NCBI RefSeq assembly: GCF_001436215.1 | Contig: NZ_AYYP01000071.1 | Coordinates: forward strand, 1 to 51,737 | Origin: Ligilactobacillus agilis DSM 20509 | Lineage (GTDB): Bacteria > Bacillota > Bacilli > Lactobacillales > Lactobacillaceae | Reading direction: 5' to 3' | Length of the DNA stretch: 51,737 nt | Shown here: positions 9,266-16,559 of the stretch, piece by piece | How positions within the stretch are numbered: position 1 is the first letter of the stretch | How the letters are laid out: the number at the start of each line of letters is the position of its first letter | Made by a program: the position numbers and the translations under genes | The notes under the pieces: generated by a model | What the model was told of the DNA's origin: nothing | Seen by the model: only the letters and a program-made list of their open reading frames with translations | Databases searched by the model: none

Positions 9266-10555
9266 CTATTCCTCACTTACTTTTGCTTGCGCTAACTTAG
9301 CAAAGTCAGCATAGATTTCTGCTAAGCTAACCTTAATTTCACTTTGGGCTTGCATATCCTTCAAGTTAGCAGTGCCTGATTCAAGTTCGCTTTCACCGAT
9401 TGTAATCGTAAAACGAGCATTTAACTTGCTAGCAGTCTTAAATTGGCCCTTAGGCTTTCTATTTAAGTAGTCGCGTTCAGCACTAAAGCCTTGCTTTCTT
9501 AAGCTTTGAACCAATTTTAGGCTTTCGGCATTAGTTGCTTGCCCAATTCCCACTACGTAAACATCTAAGTTATCTTCTAAGTCTAAGTCCTGGTCGGCTA
9601 AAATTAATAAGAGTCGTTCAACCCCTAAACCAAAACCAATCCCAGGTGTTTCCGGACCGCCTAGTTGTTCTACCAGGCCATTGTAGCGACCCCCGGCACA
9701 AACAGTTGTCCACTTACCACCAAATGCCTTCGCATCACTCATGATTTCAAAGATAGTGTGGTTATAATAATCCAAGCCCCGTACCATGTTAGTATCAATT
9801 TCATAGTTGATGCCTAATTGGTCTAAGAGGTCTCTTACTACCTGGAAGTGTTCCTTGGCTTCGGCTGTTAAGTAGTCTAAGATTTTCGGTGCATTAGCCA
9901 CAATTGCCTGGTCGCCTTCATCCTTACTATCCAAAATCCGCAGCGGATTTTTAGTTAACCGTTCCTTGGAATCATCCGACAATTGATCCTTAAATGGCGT
10001 TAGGTAGTCGATTAAGGCTTGACGGTAAGCTGCCCTGGAATCCGCATCGCCTAGGGTATTTAGGGCTAGCTTCAAACTAGTCAACCCGAAGCTTTCTAGC
10101 AATTCAACCGCCATTGCCATTACTTCAACGTCTAAGGTTGGATTATCTACTCCAAATGCCTCTACCCCAATTTGGTGGAATTCACGTAATCGCCCGGATT
10201 GAGGCCGTTCATACCGAAACATTGGTCCCATATAATAGGTTTTTACAGGCTTGGTAACTTCGGGGCCATAAAGCTTATTTTCAACAAAGGCCCGCACCAC
10301 CCCAGCTGTTCCTTCTGGACGTAAGGTAATGTGGCGGTCCCCTTTATCGTAGAAATCATACATTTCCTTAGTAACGATATCGGATGTTTCTCCAGAGGTT
10401 CTAGAAAAGACCTCAAAACTTTCGAAGATTGGGGTTCTCACTTCTTGATAACGATATTTTCTAAAGAGTGCGCGCGCAGTTTGCTCAACGTATTGCCACT
10501 TAGCACTTTGGTCTGGCATAATATCTGCCGTACCTTTAGGACGTTGGTATCTCAT
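9266..10555 (-). CDS. hisS: histidyl-tRNA synthetase
   Basis: Class IIa synthetase charging tRNA-His. The N-terminal [11 protein letters not shown] leads to motif 2 ([15 protein letters not shown]), the histidine-specific G-L-D-Y-Y-N-H-T near residue 260 and motif 3 ([10 protein letters not shown]). A C-terminal anticodon-binding domain follows. The 429-aa length is standard. It is the first gene of hisS-aspS, and its expression should respond to uncharged tRNA through the leader at 10,592-10,799. Confidence 0.97.
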   Translation of the reverse strand: MRYQRPKGTADIMPDQSAKWQYVEQTARALFRKYRYQEVRTPIFESFEVFSRTSGETSDIVTKEMYDFYDKGDRHITLRPEGTAGVVRAFVENKLYGPEVTKPVKTYYMGPMFRYERPQSGRLREFHQIGVEAFGVDNPTLDVEVMAMAVELLESFGLTSLKLALNTLGDADSRAAYRQALIDYLTPFKDQLSDDSKERLTKNPLRILDSKDEGDQAIVANAPKILDYLTAEAKEHFQVVRDLLDQLGINYEIDTNMVRGLDYYNHTIFEIMSDAKAFGGKWTTVCAGGRYNGLVEQLGGPETPGIGFGLGVERLLLILADQDLDLEDNLDVYVVGIGQATNAESLKLVQSLRKQGFSAERDYLNRKPKGQFKTASKLNARFTITIGESELESGTANLKDMQAQSEIKVSLAEIYADFAKLAQAKVSEE

Positions 10556-10591
10556 TGATTAACTTCCTTCCATTAAAATTTTCTCTTAGCC

Positions 10592-10799
10592 AAAAAAAGA
10601 CGCCCCTGTCACAGACAAGGGCGCATGAGCACGGTACCACCTTTATTTATCACTTAAGAGGTAACGGCTCACCCGGTATGTTTCTCATACACCTTAAAAA
10701 GTGTCTTTCGCTAACACCTAGGTAGACTTTGCAGCTCCCGTCTACTCTCTGAACTAGGTTTACTAGCTACTCTTCTTTTCTCAAACGGCTAATATTATA
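10592..10799 (-). promoter_or_regulatory. T-box riboswitch of hisS-aspS
   Basis: The minus-strand leader has the conserved T-box AAGGTGGTACCGTG (10,630-10,643). A strong terminator hairpin (10,601-10,622) with seven T follows. Stem I is visible: nested arms ACCTAG/CTAGGT and TAGAC/GTCTA, an AGAGAG element, and a specifier loop bounded by AGTA on one side and GAA on the other. The specifier region reads GAAAGACAC, holding GAC (Asp) and CAC (His) in overlapping frames at 10,701-10,705. The variable T-box base is T, which can pair by wobble with the G73 of tRNA-Asp but not with the C73 of tRNA-His, so Asp sensing is more likely. A TATAAT occurs at 10,794-10,799. Confidence 0.92.
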
Positions 10800-10977
10800 C
10801 CTCATAGAATAGCACGAAATTAGCTAACGGGCAAGCTTAGACTAGCTTTGTAAGCCCTTAAGTTAAGAATTCATTTTGTCCTCACTAATCCGTTTAATAA
10901 CAATTAGATAAATCCGAACGAAAACGAATTCAAAATGTGAATTTCATTAATTTATTCATTCAAAACCGAATGTTCGC

Positions 10978-11006
10978 TTGTTAAATCTTGCTGCTTATGC
11001 TATTAT
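10978..11006 (+). promoter_or_regulatory. putative promoter of xpt-pbuX
   Basis: TTGTTA (10,978-10,983) and TATTAT (11,001-11,006) are separated by 17 bases and lie just upstream of the purine riboswitch. Confidence 0.6.
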
Positions 11007-11022
11007 CACAGTAAAGATAAGA

Positions 11023-11133
11023 TTACTTATATAATTGTGGAATATGGCCACCAGTTTCTACCTAGAACCGTAAATTCTAGACTATAAGTAAGCGTCGGCA
11101 TTAGGTCTACCTTACTTAGGTAGGCCTTTTTTT
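11023..11133 (+). promoter_or_regulatory. guanine-class purine riboswitch with terminator
   Basis: The aptamer (11,023-11,091) has P1 arms TTACTTAT/ATAAGTAA and the conserved core words ATATGG, GTTTCTAC and CCGTAAA. The GACTA of J3/1 carries the C that specifies guanine or xanthine-like ligands rather than adenine. A terminator (arms 11,104-11,112 and 11,118-11,126, then seven T) follows. The P1 3' strand AAGTAAG (11,087-11,093) is exactly complementary to CTTACTT in the terminator (11,111-11,117), which gives a readable switch: ligand holds P1, frees the terminator and shuts off xpt-pbuX. Confidence 0.95.
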
Positions 11134-11147
11134 AGAGGGAGGAAATC

Positions 11148-11723
11148 ATGAAGTTATTAGAAGATCGTATTAAAGAAGACGGAATTGTCCTTGAAGGCAA
11201 CGTCTTAAAAGTCAATTCCTTTTTAAACCACCAAATTGATCCAGATTTGATGGCTGCTATCGGTCAAGAATTCGCTAAGTTATTCAAGGACCAAGGCATC
11301 ACCCGCATCCTAACCGTGGAATCATCTGGGATTGCCCCAGCAATCATGGTGGGCTATGCCTTACACGTTCCAGTTGTTTTTGCCCGCAAGAAGAAAAGTT
11401 CTACTCTAAATGAAGCTGTATATAGTGCGGAGGTCTTTTCTTACACTAAGAATGTCTTAAACACCATCTCAGTTGATCAAAAGTTCTTAACTGCTTCTGA
11501 CAAAGTGCTCATCATCGACGACTTTTTGGCTAATGGTCAAGCGGTCCTTGGCTTAATTGAAATCTGTCGCCAAGCTAAAGCAGATATTGTTGGGGCAGGA
11601 ATTGTGGTTGAAAAGTCCTTCCAAAAGGGGGCGGACTTAATTAAAAAAGCTGGGGTCCACCTCGAATCACTAGCGCGGATTGAAGCGTTTGTTGATGGTC
11701 AAGTTAAGTTTGTGGAGGAATAA
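11148..11723 (+). CDS. xpt: xanthine phosphoribosyltransferase
   Basis: Salvages xanthine to XMP with PRPP. The 191-aa protein matches Xpt throughout: N-terminal M-K-L-L-E-D-R-I, the type I PRT loop [13 protein letters not shown] near residue 123, and V-E-S-S-G-I-A-P-A as the pyrophosphate region. The ribosome binding site GGGAGGAAATC precedes the ATG. Its stop overlaps the start of the permease gene (TAATG), so the two are translated together. The guanine riboswitch upstream represses both when purines are plentiful. Confidence 0.96.
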   Translation: MKLLEDRIKEDGIVLEGNVLKVNSFLNHQIDPDLMAAIGQEFAKLFKDQGITRILTVESSGIAPAIMVGYALHVPVVFARKKKSSTLNEAVYSAEVFSYTKNVLNTISVDQKFLTASDKVLIIDDFLANGQAVLGLIEICRQAKADIVGAGIVVEKSFQKGADLIKKAGVHLESLARIEAFVDGQVKFVEE

Positions 11724-13021
11724 TGATGACAACTAAAACAACTAATCCTAACCAAGCTAAAGCAGCTATTTTAGGCTTGCAACACCTATTAGCCATGTAC
11801 TCTGGCGCGGTGGCCGTTCCCTTACTAATTGGGAGCGCCTTAAACTTTAACGCCCAAGAAATGACCTACTTAGTTTCGATTGATATTTTCATGTGTGGAT
11901 TAGCTACCCTCTTTCAATTACTGCGTAACCGCTACTTTGGGATTGGGTTACCCGTTGTTTTGGGCTGTGCTATTCAAGCCGTTGAGCCTTTAAAGATGAT
12001 TGGAAAACAGTTTAGTATCGGCACAATGTATGGGGCCATCATCGTGGCAGGGATTTTTGTCTTCTTAATTGGGGGTCAGTTTTCTAAAATCAAGCGCCTC
12101 TTTCCGCCAGTGGTTACCGGGACTTTAATTACCGTTATCGGCTTAACCTTGATTCCAATTTCGCTTCAAAATATTGGGGGCGGGGATGTGACGGCCAAAA
12201 ACTTTGGCGCCCTGCAAAATATCGGGGTCGGTTTCTTTACAGTCGTAGTGATTTTAATCCTGTCCGTTTGGGGCAAGGGTTTTATTAAGTCAATCGCCGT
12301 TTTGATTGGTTTAATTTTAGGTAGTTTGTTAGCCGCTTGCCTAGGGATGGTGTCGTTAGCACCAGTTAGCCAGGCTGCTTGGTTCCACGTTCCCCAACCA
12401 TTTTACTTTGGTATGCCTCAGTTTGAATGGTCCTCTTCTTTAACAATGATTATTATCGCCCTAGTCTCAATGGTTGAATCCACCGGAGTTTTCTTCGCCC
12501 TAGGTTCGGTCTTGAAAAAAGATGTGACTGCGACCGACCTTAAGTTAGGTTACCGGGCAGAAGGGTTGGCCGTTATTTTAGGGGGCATCTTTAATACCTT
12601 CCCTTACACCACCTTCTCCCAAAACGTCGGGCTCCTTGAGTTATCTGGAATCAAAACTAAGCGGCCTATCTACTGGTCAGCCGGGTTATTGATGTTATTG
12701 GGACTGTTACCTAAAATCGGTGCGCTAGCAACTATCATCCCCACCCCCGTCTTGGGTGGCGCGATGCTAGTAATGTTTTCTATGATTGGGGTCCAAGGGA
12801 TTAGAATGCTGGCTCAAATCGATTTCAGCGATGAACGTAATATTTTGATTGTCGCCACTGCCTTGGGGCTTGGCCTCGGGGTTTCATCTTACCCAACCAT
12901 TTTCCAATTCCTTCCCAAAACAGTTCAACTTTTCTTAGGAAATGGCATCGTGGTTGCCAGCATCTCTTCTGTGGCCCTAAACCTCATTTTTAAGGGAAAA
13001 GACGGGCTAGATCAAGCCTAA
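11723..13021 (+). CDS. pbuX: xanthine permease (NCS2 family)
   Basis: A 432-aa nucleobase-proton symporter with about 12-14 membrane segments. NCS2 landmarks include Q-H-L-L-A-M-Y-S-G-A at the N-terminus, the substrate-site segment S-M-V-E-S-T-G near residue 250 and N-T-F-P-Y-T-T-F-S-Q-N-V-G near 290. It imports xanthine for Xpt. Two ATGs in tandem (11,723 and 11,726) are possible starts. GGAGGAAT inside the end of xpt serves as the binding site. Confidence 0.94.
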   Translation: MMTTKTTNPNQAKAAILGLQHLLAMYSGAVAVPLLIGSALNFNAQEMTYLVSIDIFMCGLATLFQLLRNRYFGIGLPVVLGCAIQAVEPLKMIGKQFSIGTMYGAIIVAGIFVFLIGGQFSKIKRLFPPVVTGTLITVIGLTLIPISLQNIGGGDVTAKNFGALQNIGVGFFTVVVILILSVWGKGFIKSIAVLIGLILGSLLAACLGMVSLAPVSQAAWFHVPQPFYFGMPQFEWSSSLTMIIIALVSMVESTGVFFALGSVLKKDVTATDLKLGYRAEGLAVILGGIFNTFPYTTFSQNVGLLELSGIKTKRPIYWSAGLLMLLGLLPKIGALATIIPTPVLGGAMLVMFSMIGVQGIRMLAQIDFSDERNILIVATALGLGLGVSSYPTIFQFLPKTVQLFLGNGIVVASISSVALNLIFKGKDGLDQA

Positions 13022-13034
13022 CGTTACTACAAGA

Positions 13035-13064
13035 AACCAGGTTCTAGTGTGAGCCTGGTTTTTT
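13035..13064 (+). terminator. terminator of xpt-pbuX
   Basis: Stem AACCAGG (13,035-13,041) with CCTGGTT (13,054-13,060), followed by a T run, 14 bases after the pbuX stop. Confidence 0.8.
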
Positions 13065-13085
13065 GTTTAAATTCTCTAGCCTAAA

Positions 13086-13114
13086 CTGACTTTAAGTCTA
13101 AAGTAGGGTATAAT
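13086..13114 (+). promoter_or_regulatory. putative promoter of the amidase operon
   Basis: TATAAT (13,109-13,114) is 17 bases after CTGACT (13,086-13,091), and the pair lies 35 bases upstream of the amidase ATG. Confidence 0.6.
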
Positions 13115-13148
13115 TAAGCGTGTATTTTATTTGTAAGGAAGGATTTAG

Positions 13149-14033
13149 ATGGCAGAATCAAGACGAGCACGCCTTAAAAAGCAGGCGGGATTTGAACACC
13201 ACCAGTTAGTTTTACTAGCAATCATTCTGATTTTAGGGCTGAGCTTGGTCTATAAAACTATTAGCTACTTTAAGCAGGCGGTTGTCGAAACTAATACCGT
13301 TGCCCTTACTAAGGGGCCCGGACTTGAATATCAAAAGCTAGCTAGCCTAACCAAGGGCAGTAGGCTTAAAGTGTTAGACCATAAGTACCACTGGTACCAG
13401 GTTAAGACTAGCACTGGGCAAATTGGTTGGGTCCCTGATTGGGTTTTAGCAAACAAGTACTGCCTAAAGCCACAAAGCCTTAGTGAAGCTACGATTGTCT
13501 TGGATGCAGGCCATGGTGGAAGCGACTCCGGGGCTTTATCCAACAGCGACAAAAAAGAAAAGGACTACACCTTAAAGTACATTAAACAACTGGCCTCTAA
13601 GTTAAAAGAACAAGGTGCTAAGGTCTACTTTACCCGCGATAGCGATAAATTTGTCAGCCTTAAAGCCCGCCCAGCGCTAGCAGAGAAACTGCATGCGGAT
13701 GCCTTTATCAGTATCCACTTTGACTCTTCCCCTAATCCTAACGAGGCTTCAGGAATTACTAGTTACTATTATCACAAAACTTCTTCCAAGCCTTTAGCTT
13801 ACTACATCAGCAGCCACTTAGACAATTTAGGCTTAGATAACCGGGGGACAGAGTTTGGCGATTTCTTGGTCATCCGTGATAACACCATTCCCGCCGTCCT
13901 GTTGGAACTAGGTTACATTAACACTAGCCAAGATTTTGCCTTAATTACCACTGCTAATTACCAAGACAGCGCTACTGATGGAATCGTGACGGGACTTAAA
14001 GCCTATTTCAACGCTAAGGCTAATAATAATTAA
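13149..14033 (+). CDS. N-acetylmuramoyl-L-alanine amidase with SH3 domain
   Basis: A 294-aa wall hydrolase that cuts the amide bond between muramic acid and the stem peptide. After a basic N-terminus a hydrophobic segment (about 20-38) acts as signal anchor. An SH3b wall-binding domain follows (about 48-107, with W-Y-Q-V-K and I-G-W-V-P). The Amidase_3 domain (about 117-290) has zinc ligands in D-A-G-H-G-G, the Glu of E-K-D-Y-T and S-I-H-F-D-S, and the catalytic Glu in L-L-E-L-G-Y-I. All catalytic residues are present. It is followed 11 bases later by a membrane-anchored partner in the same unit. Confidence 0.92.
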   Translation: MAESRRARLKKQAGFEHHQLVLLAIILILGLSLVYKTISYFKQAVVETNTVALTKGPGLEYQKLASLTKGSRLKVLDHKYHWYQVKTSTGQIGWVPDWVLANKYCLKPQSLSEATIVLDAGHGGSDSGALSNSDKKEKDYTLKYIKQLASKLKEQGAKVYFTRDSDKFVSLKARPALAEKLHADAFISIHFDSSPNPNEASGITSYYYHKTSSKPLAYYISSHLDNLGLDNRGTEFGDFLVIRDNTIPAVLLELGYINTSQDFALITTANYQDSATDGIVTGLKAYFNAKANNN

Positions 14034-14044
14034 GGGAGGTTTTT

Positions 14045-14494
14045 ATGACTAATAAACGTTTATTAAGTTGGGCTTTAAGCCTCATCTTGTTAGTTGCAAT
14101 TGGTGGCTTAGCCTTCAGTCTTTACCATAAGAGCCGCCCCCAAACCACCTACTTGACCCCACCTAAAATCAGTTTAACTCAAATTAAACAGCAAGCTGAT
14201 TTAGTGGTCGAAGCTAAGATTCTCAAACAAAAAAGCGACCAACTTAAGCTTAAAGGGGTAACTTACACGGCCTATCAAGTCAAAGTCACTAAGGTCTCTC
14301 AAGGCTCACTAAGCCAAACTCAGCTTACTATCTATAAAGCTGGGTTTCGTGACCCTAAAAGTGGTAATTACGTCTTATATCGTGGTGATAGCTTGCCTTT
14401 GGTTAACCACCGCTACCGCTTTTACTTAACAAAGGTTAAGGGGCATTATTTAGCTAATAGCCCTAAGGCAATGACTAACTTAAAGGAAAACTAA
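14045..14494 (+). CDS. membrane-anchored hypothetical protein
   Basis: A 149-aa protein with one N-terminal hydrophobic helix (about 7-27) and a basic, beta-rich extracellular domain. There is no Cys lipobox, so it is an anchored rather than a lipid-modified protein. The ribosome binding site AAGGGAGGT lies seven bases before the ATG. It follows the amidase by 11 bases and ends at a shared terminator, so it may assist or restrain the amidase. I do not recognise the domain. Confidence 0.65.
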   Translation: MTNKRLLSWALSLILLVAIGGLAFSLYHKSRPQTTYLTPPKISLTQIKQQADLVVEAKILKQKSDQLKLKGVTYTAYQVKVTKVSQGSLSQTQLTIYKAGFRDPKSGNYVLYRGDSLPLVNHRYRFYLTKVKGHYLANSPKAMTNLKEN

Positions 14495-14533
14495 AAAAGA
14501 TGGCAACCAAGCTGAATGGTTGCCATCTTTTTT
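14493..14533. terminator. bidirectional Rho-independent terminator
   Basis: A 17-bp perfect stem (arms 14,493-14,509 and 14,517-14,533) with A6 on the left and T6 on the right, between convergent genes. The right arm overlaps the stop of the HAD gene. Confidence 0.9.
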
Positions 14534-15149
14534 AGACAAGAATTGCTGACAGGTTAGTCACCCTTAAATCAGGCTCACAATCCTCAATTAGGTCATCGGG
14601 ATCAAATAAAATTCCCGCCATCCCTGCATTATGCCCTGCTTCAATATCTAAAGTCCGGTCTCCTACCATGGCTGCTCTAGCCGGATTTACTTGATACTTC
14701 TCACAGAGGTACTTGAGCGAAGCCGGGTTGGGTTTGCGTGCGAAGTTATCAGCCCCGCTAACCCCGCCAGTAAAATATTGTTTTAGGTTTGCTTTTGCTA
14801 GTAACTGCCACGCTTCATCGTTACGGTGCGTCAACAAGAAATTTTGTCCGCCCGCAGCAACGATGGCTGCCAAGACTTCCTTAGCCCCGTTGAAGGGTTG
14901 CAAACTTTGCAAATGTGCGCGCTCATAACTTTTATAGTCGGCATAGGCCTTTTTTAAGTCAACTTGAGGCCACTGCTTTCCTAAACTTTTAAAGGCTTCT
15001 CCGCGTGACTTTTGCCGCATCAGTTGATAAGCTAAGTCTTTACTTACCTCTACTTGCTGGCGCTTAAAACCGTAAACTAAGGCGGGCGCCATTACGGCGT
15101 AGCTGTCAAACAGTGTCCCGTCAAAATCCCAAAAATACGTCTGATACAT
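14532..15149 (-). CDS. HAD-family hydrolase (phosphoglycolate phosphatase-like)
   Basis: A 205-aa HAD-IA phosphatase. Motif I D-F-D-G-T-L is at residues 8-13 with nucleophile Asp, motif II is L-L-T-H-R-N near 107, motif III has the Lys of R-K-P-N-P near 138, and motif IV is M-V-G-D-R-T-L-D near 160. The inserted helical cap (about 18-85) is of the type 1 kind. Substrate is not deducible. It is the last gene of the rel-dtd-esterase-HAD unit, three bases after the esterase-like gene. Confidence 0.85.
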   Translation of the reverse strand: MYQTYFWDFDGTLFDSYAVMAPALVYGFKRQQVEVSKDLAYQLMRQKSRGEAFKSLGKQWPQVDLKKAYADYKSYERAHLQSLQPFNGAKEVLAAIVAAGGQNFLLTHRNDEAWQLLAKANLKQYFTGGVSGADNFARKPNPASLKYLCEKYQVNPARAAMVGDRTLDIEAGHNAGMAGILFDPDDLIEDCEPDLRVTNLSAILV

Positions 15150-15152
15150 TTC

Positions 15153-16097
15153 CTACCTCCGATAAGCTAGCCAGTCAGTGGCAATATTCATTGCCAACCG
15201 ACAAGCATTCGTTTTGTCTAAGATATGCAGGCTGACAAAGTCATGAATGATGCCCTGGAAGCGGATTTGACTGACATCAACCCCTGCATCCCTCATCTTT
15301 CGTGCCAAAGCTTCGGCCTCGTCACGAGTAACATCTGCTTCGGCCGTCATGATTAAGGTTTCCGGCAATTTGGCTAACTGCTCAAAACTCGCCTGCAAGG
15401 GGGCTAGCAACAAATCTTTTAAGTCCAGGTCACCACGATAGGACTCTAAGGCCCACTTCATCTGTTCCCTTGTTAAATAGTAGCCCCCCGCAAAGCTAAC
15501 GTACGAACTAGTATCGAAGTTGGTGTTGGTCACTGGATAAAATAGTAACAATTTATAAATCGGTAAGTTACTAGCCTTAGCTCTTAAAGCTACGTTTAAA
15601 GCCAGTGTTCCCCCTACGTCATCACCTGCAACCAAGACCCGCTTTAAATCCAAGGGATACTTAAGGGCCAAAGAAGCTAGGCTATCAAAGACTGCCTGGG
15701 CTTGTAATAACTGTGTCGGGGCTTTGGCTTCAAATAAGTTACTGTATTCTACAAATAAAAGGCACACCCGGGCCCGGGCCGTCAGTTCCCGACATAACTT
15801 ATCGTAAGTTTTAGCATCCCCGGTAATAAACTGACCCCCATGTAAATATAATAGGGGCGGAACCTGTTCTGCTTCCTGCAAATCAACGGGCAAAAAGACC
15901 CTAACTACTACCTGCCCGACTTCATCTGACACCCAAATTGTCTCGGTCATCTTTTTTACCGGGTGCAGGTAAATCGGTTGGGCCTGTTCAAAGGCCAAGC
16001 GCTCCTTGATAACGTGCAAACCAATAGTCGTTGGAACAAATTGCCCCGTTTTTTCACACAAAGTCCGCGCAGCTTTTTCTAGTGATAATAAGGCCAC
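15153..16097 (-). CDS. alpha/beta hydrolase, HSL type, with altered nucleophile
   Basis: A 314-aa member of the hormone-sensitive-lipase branch. The oxyanion-hole motif L-H-G-G is at 85-88, the acid region A-E-A-D-V-T-R-D-E near 252-260 and the catalytic His in G-I-I-H-D-F at 282-287. The nucleophile elbow, normally G-D-S-A-G-G, reads G-D-D-V-G-G at 158-163, so the Ser is Asp. The protein is otherwise full length with no frame lesions. It may be inactive, or may use Asp as do some dehalogenases and epoxide hydrolases. It sits 12 bases after dtd. Confidence 0.8.
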   Translation of the reverse strand: MALLSLEKAARTLCEKTGQFVPTTIGLHVIKERLAFEQAQPIYLHPVKKMTETIWVSDEVGQVVVRVFLPVDLQEAEQVPPLLYLHGGQFITGDAKTYDKLCRELTARARVCLLFVEYSNLFEAKAPTQLLQAQAVFDSLASLALKYPLDLKRVLVAGDDVGGTLALNVALRAKASNLPIYKLLLFYPVTNTNFDTSSYVSFAGGYYLTREQMKWALESYRGDLDLKDLLLAPLQASFEQLAKLPETLIMTAEADVTRDEAEALARKMRDAGVDVSQIRFQGIIHDFVSLHILDKTNACRLAMNIATDWLAYRR

Positions 16098-16109
16098 ACA
16101 ATCACTCCC

Positions 16110-16547
16110 CTAGGCTTCGTAAATAATTGTTACCGGCCCATCGTTTAAGAGTGAGACCTGCATATCGGCACCAAAAACGCCAGTTGCAACCTTAGGTCCA
16201 TAACTAGCTAACGCCTGGTTAAACTTCTCATAGTTTAATTGGGCTAACTTTGGATCCTGTGCCTCAGTGAAGCTAGGCCGGTTGCCCTTTTTAACCTGGG
16301 CATATAAAGTGAACTGGGAAATCGATAAAATTTCCCCACCAATATCTAGCAGACTAAGGTTTAACTTATCAGCTTCGTCGCTGAAAATACGGGCGTTAAC
16401 AATTTTTCGGGCCAAGTAGTCAATCTCAGCCTGCCCGTCCCCATCGGTAAAACCAACCAGCAACAAAAGGCCCTGCTTAATTTGCCCGTTAACTTGCCCA
16501 GCGATTTCAACTTTTGCTTCCTTAACTCGTTGTAAAACTACGCGCAT
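16110..16547 (-). CDS. dtd: D-aminoacyl-tRNA deacylase
   Basis: DTD removes D-amino acids (and Gly from tRNA-Ala) misloaded on tRNA. The 145-aa protein has the two active-site signatures: S-I-S-Q-F-T-L-Y in the middle and N-D-G-P-V-T near the C-terminus. The start M-R-V-V-L-Q-R-V is canonical. It follows rel by 12 bases, the common Firmicute rel-dtd arrangement. Confidence 0.95.
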   Translation of the reverse strand: MRVVLQRVKEAKVEIAGQVNGQIKQGLLLLVGFTDGDGQAEIDYLARKIVNARIFSDEADKLNLSLLDIGGEILSISQFTLYAQVKKGNRPSFTEAQDPKLAQLNYEKFNQALASYGPKVATGVFGADMQVSLLNDGPVTIIYEA

Positions 16548-16559
16548 ACTCTTTCCCCT

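Noticed and set aside
11023-11091. Adenine riboswitch
   Set aside because: The J3/1 segment reads GACTA; the pyrimidine that decides ligand is C, which marks the guanine class. The genes downstream are for xanthine.
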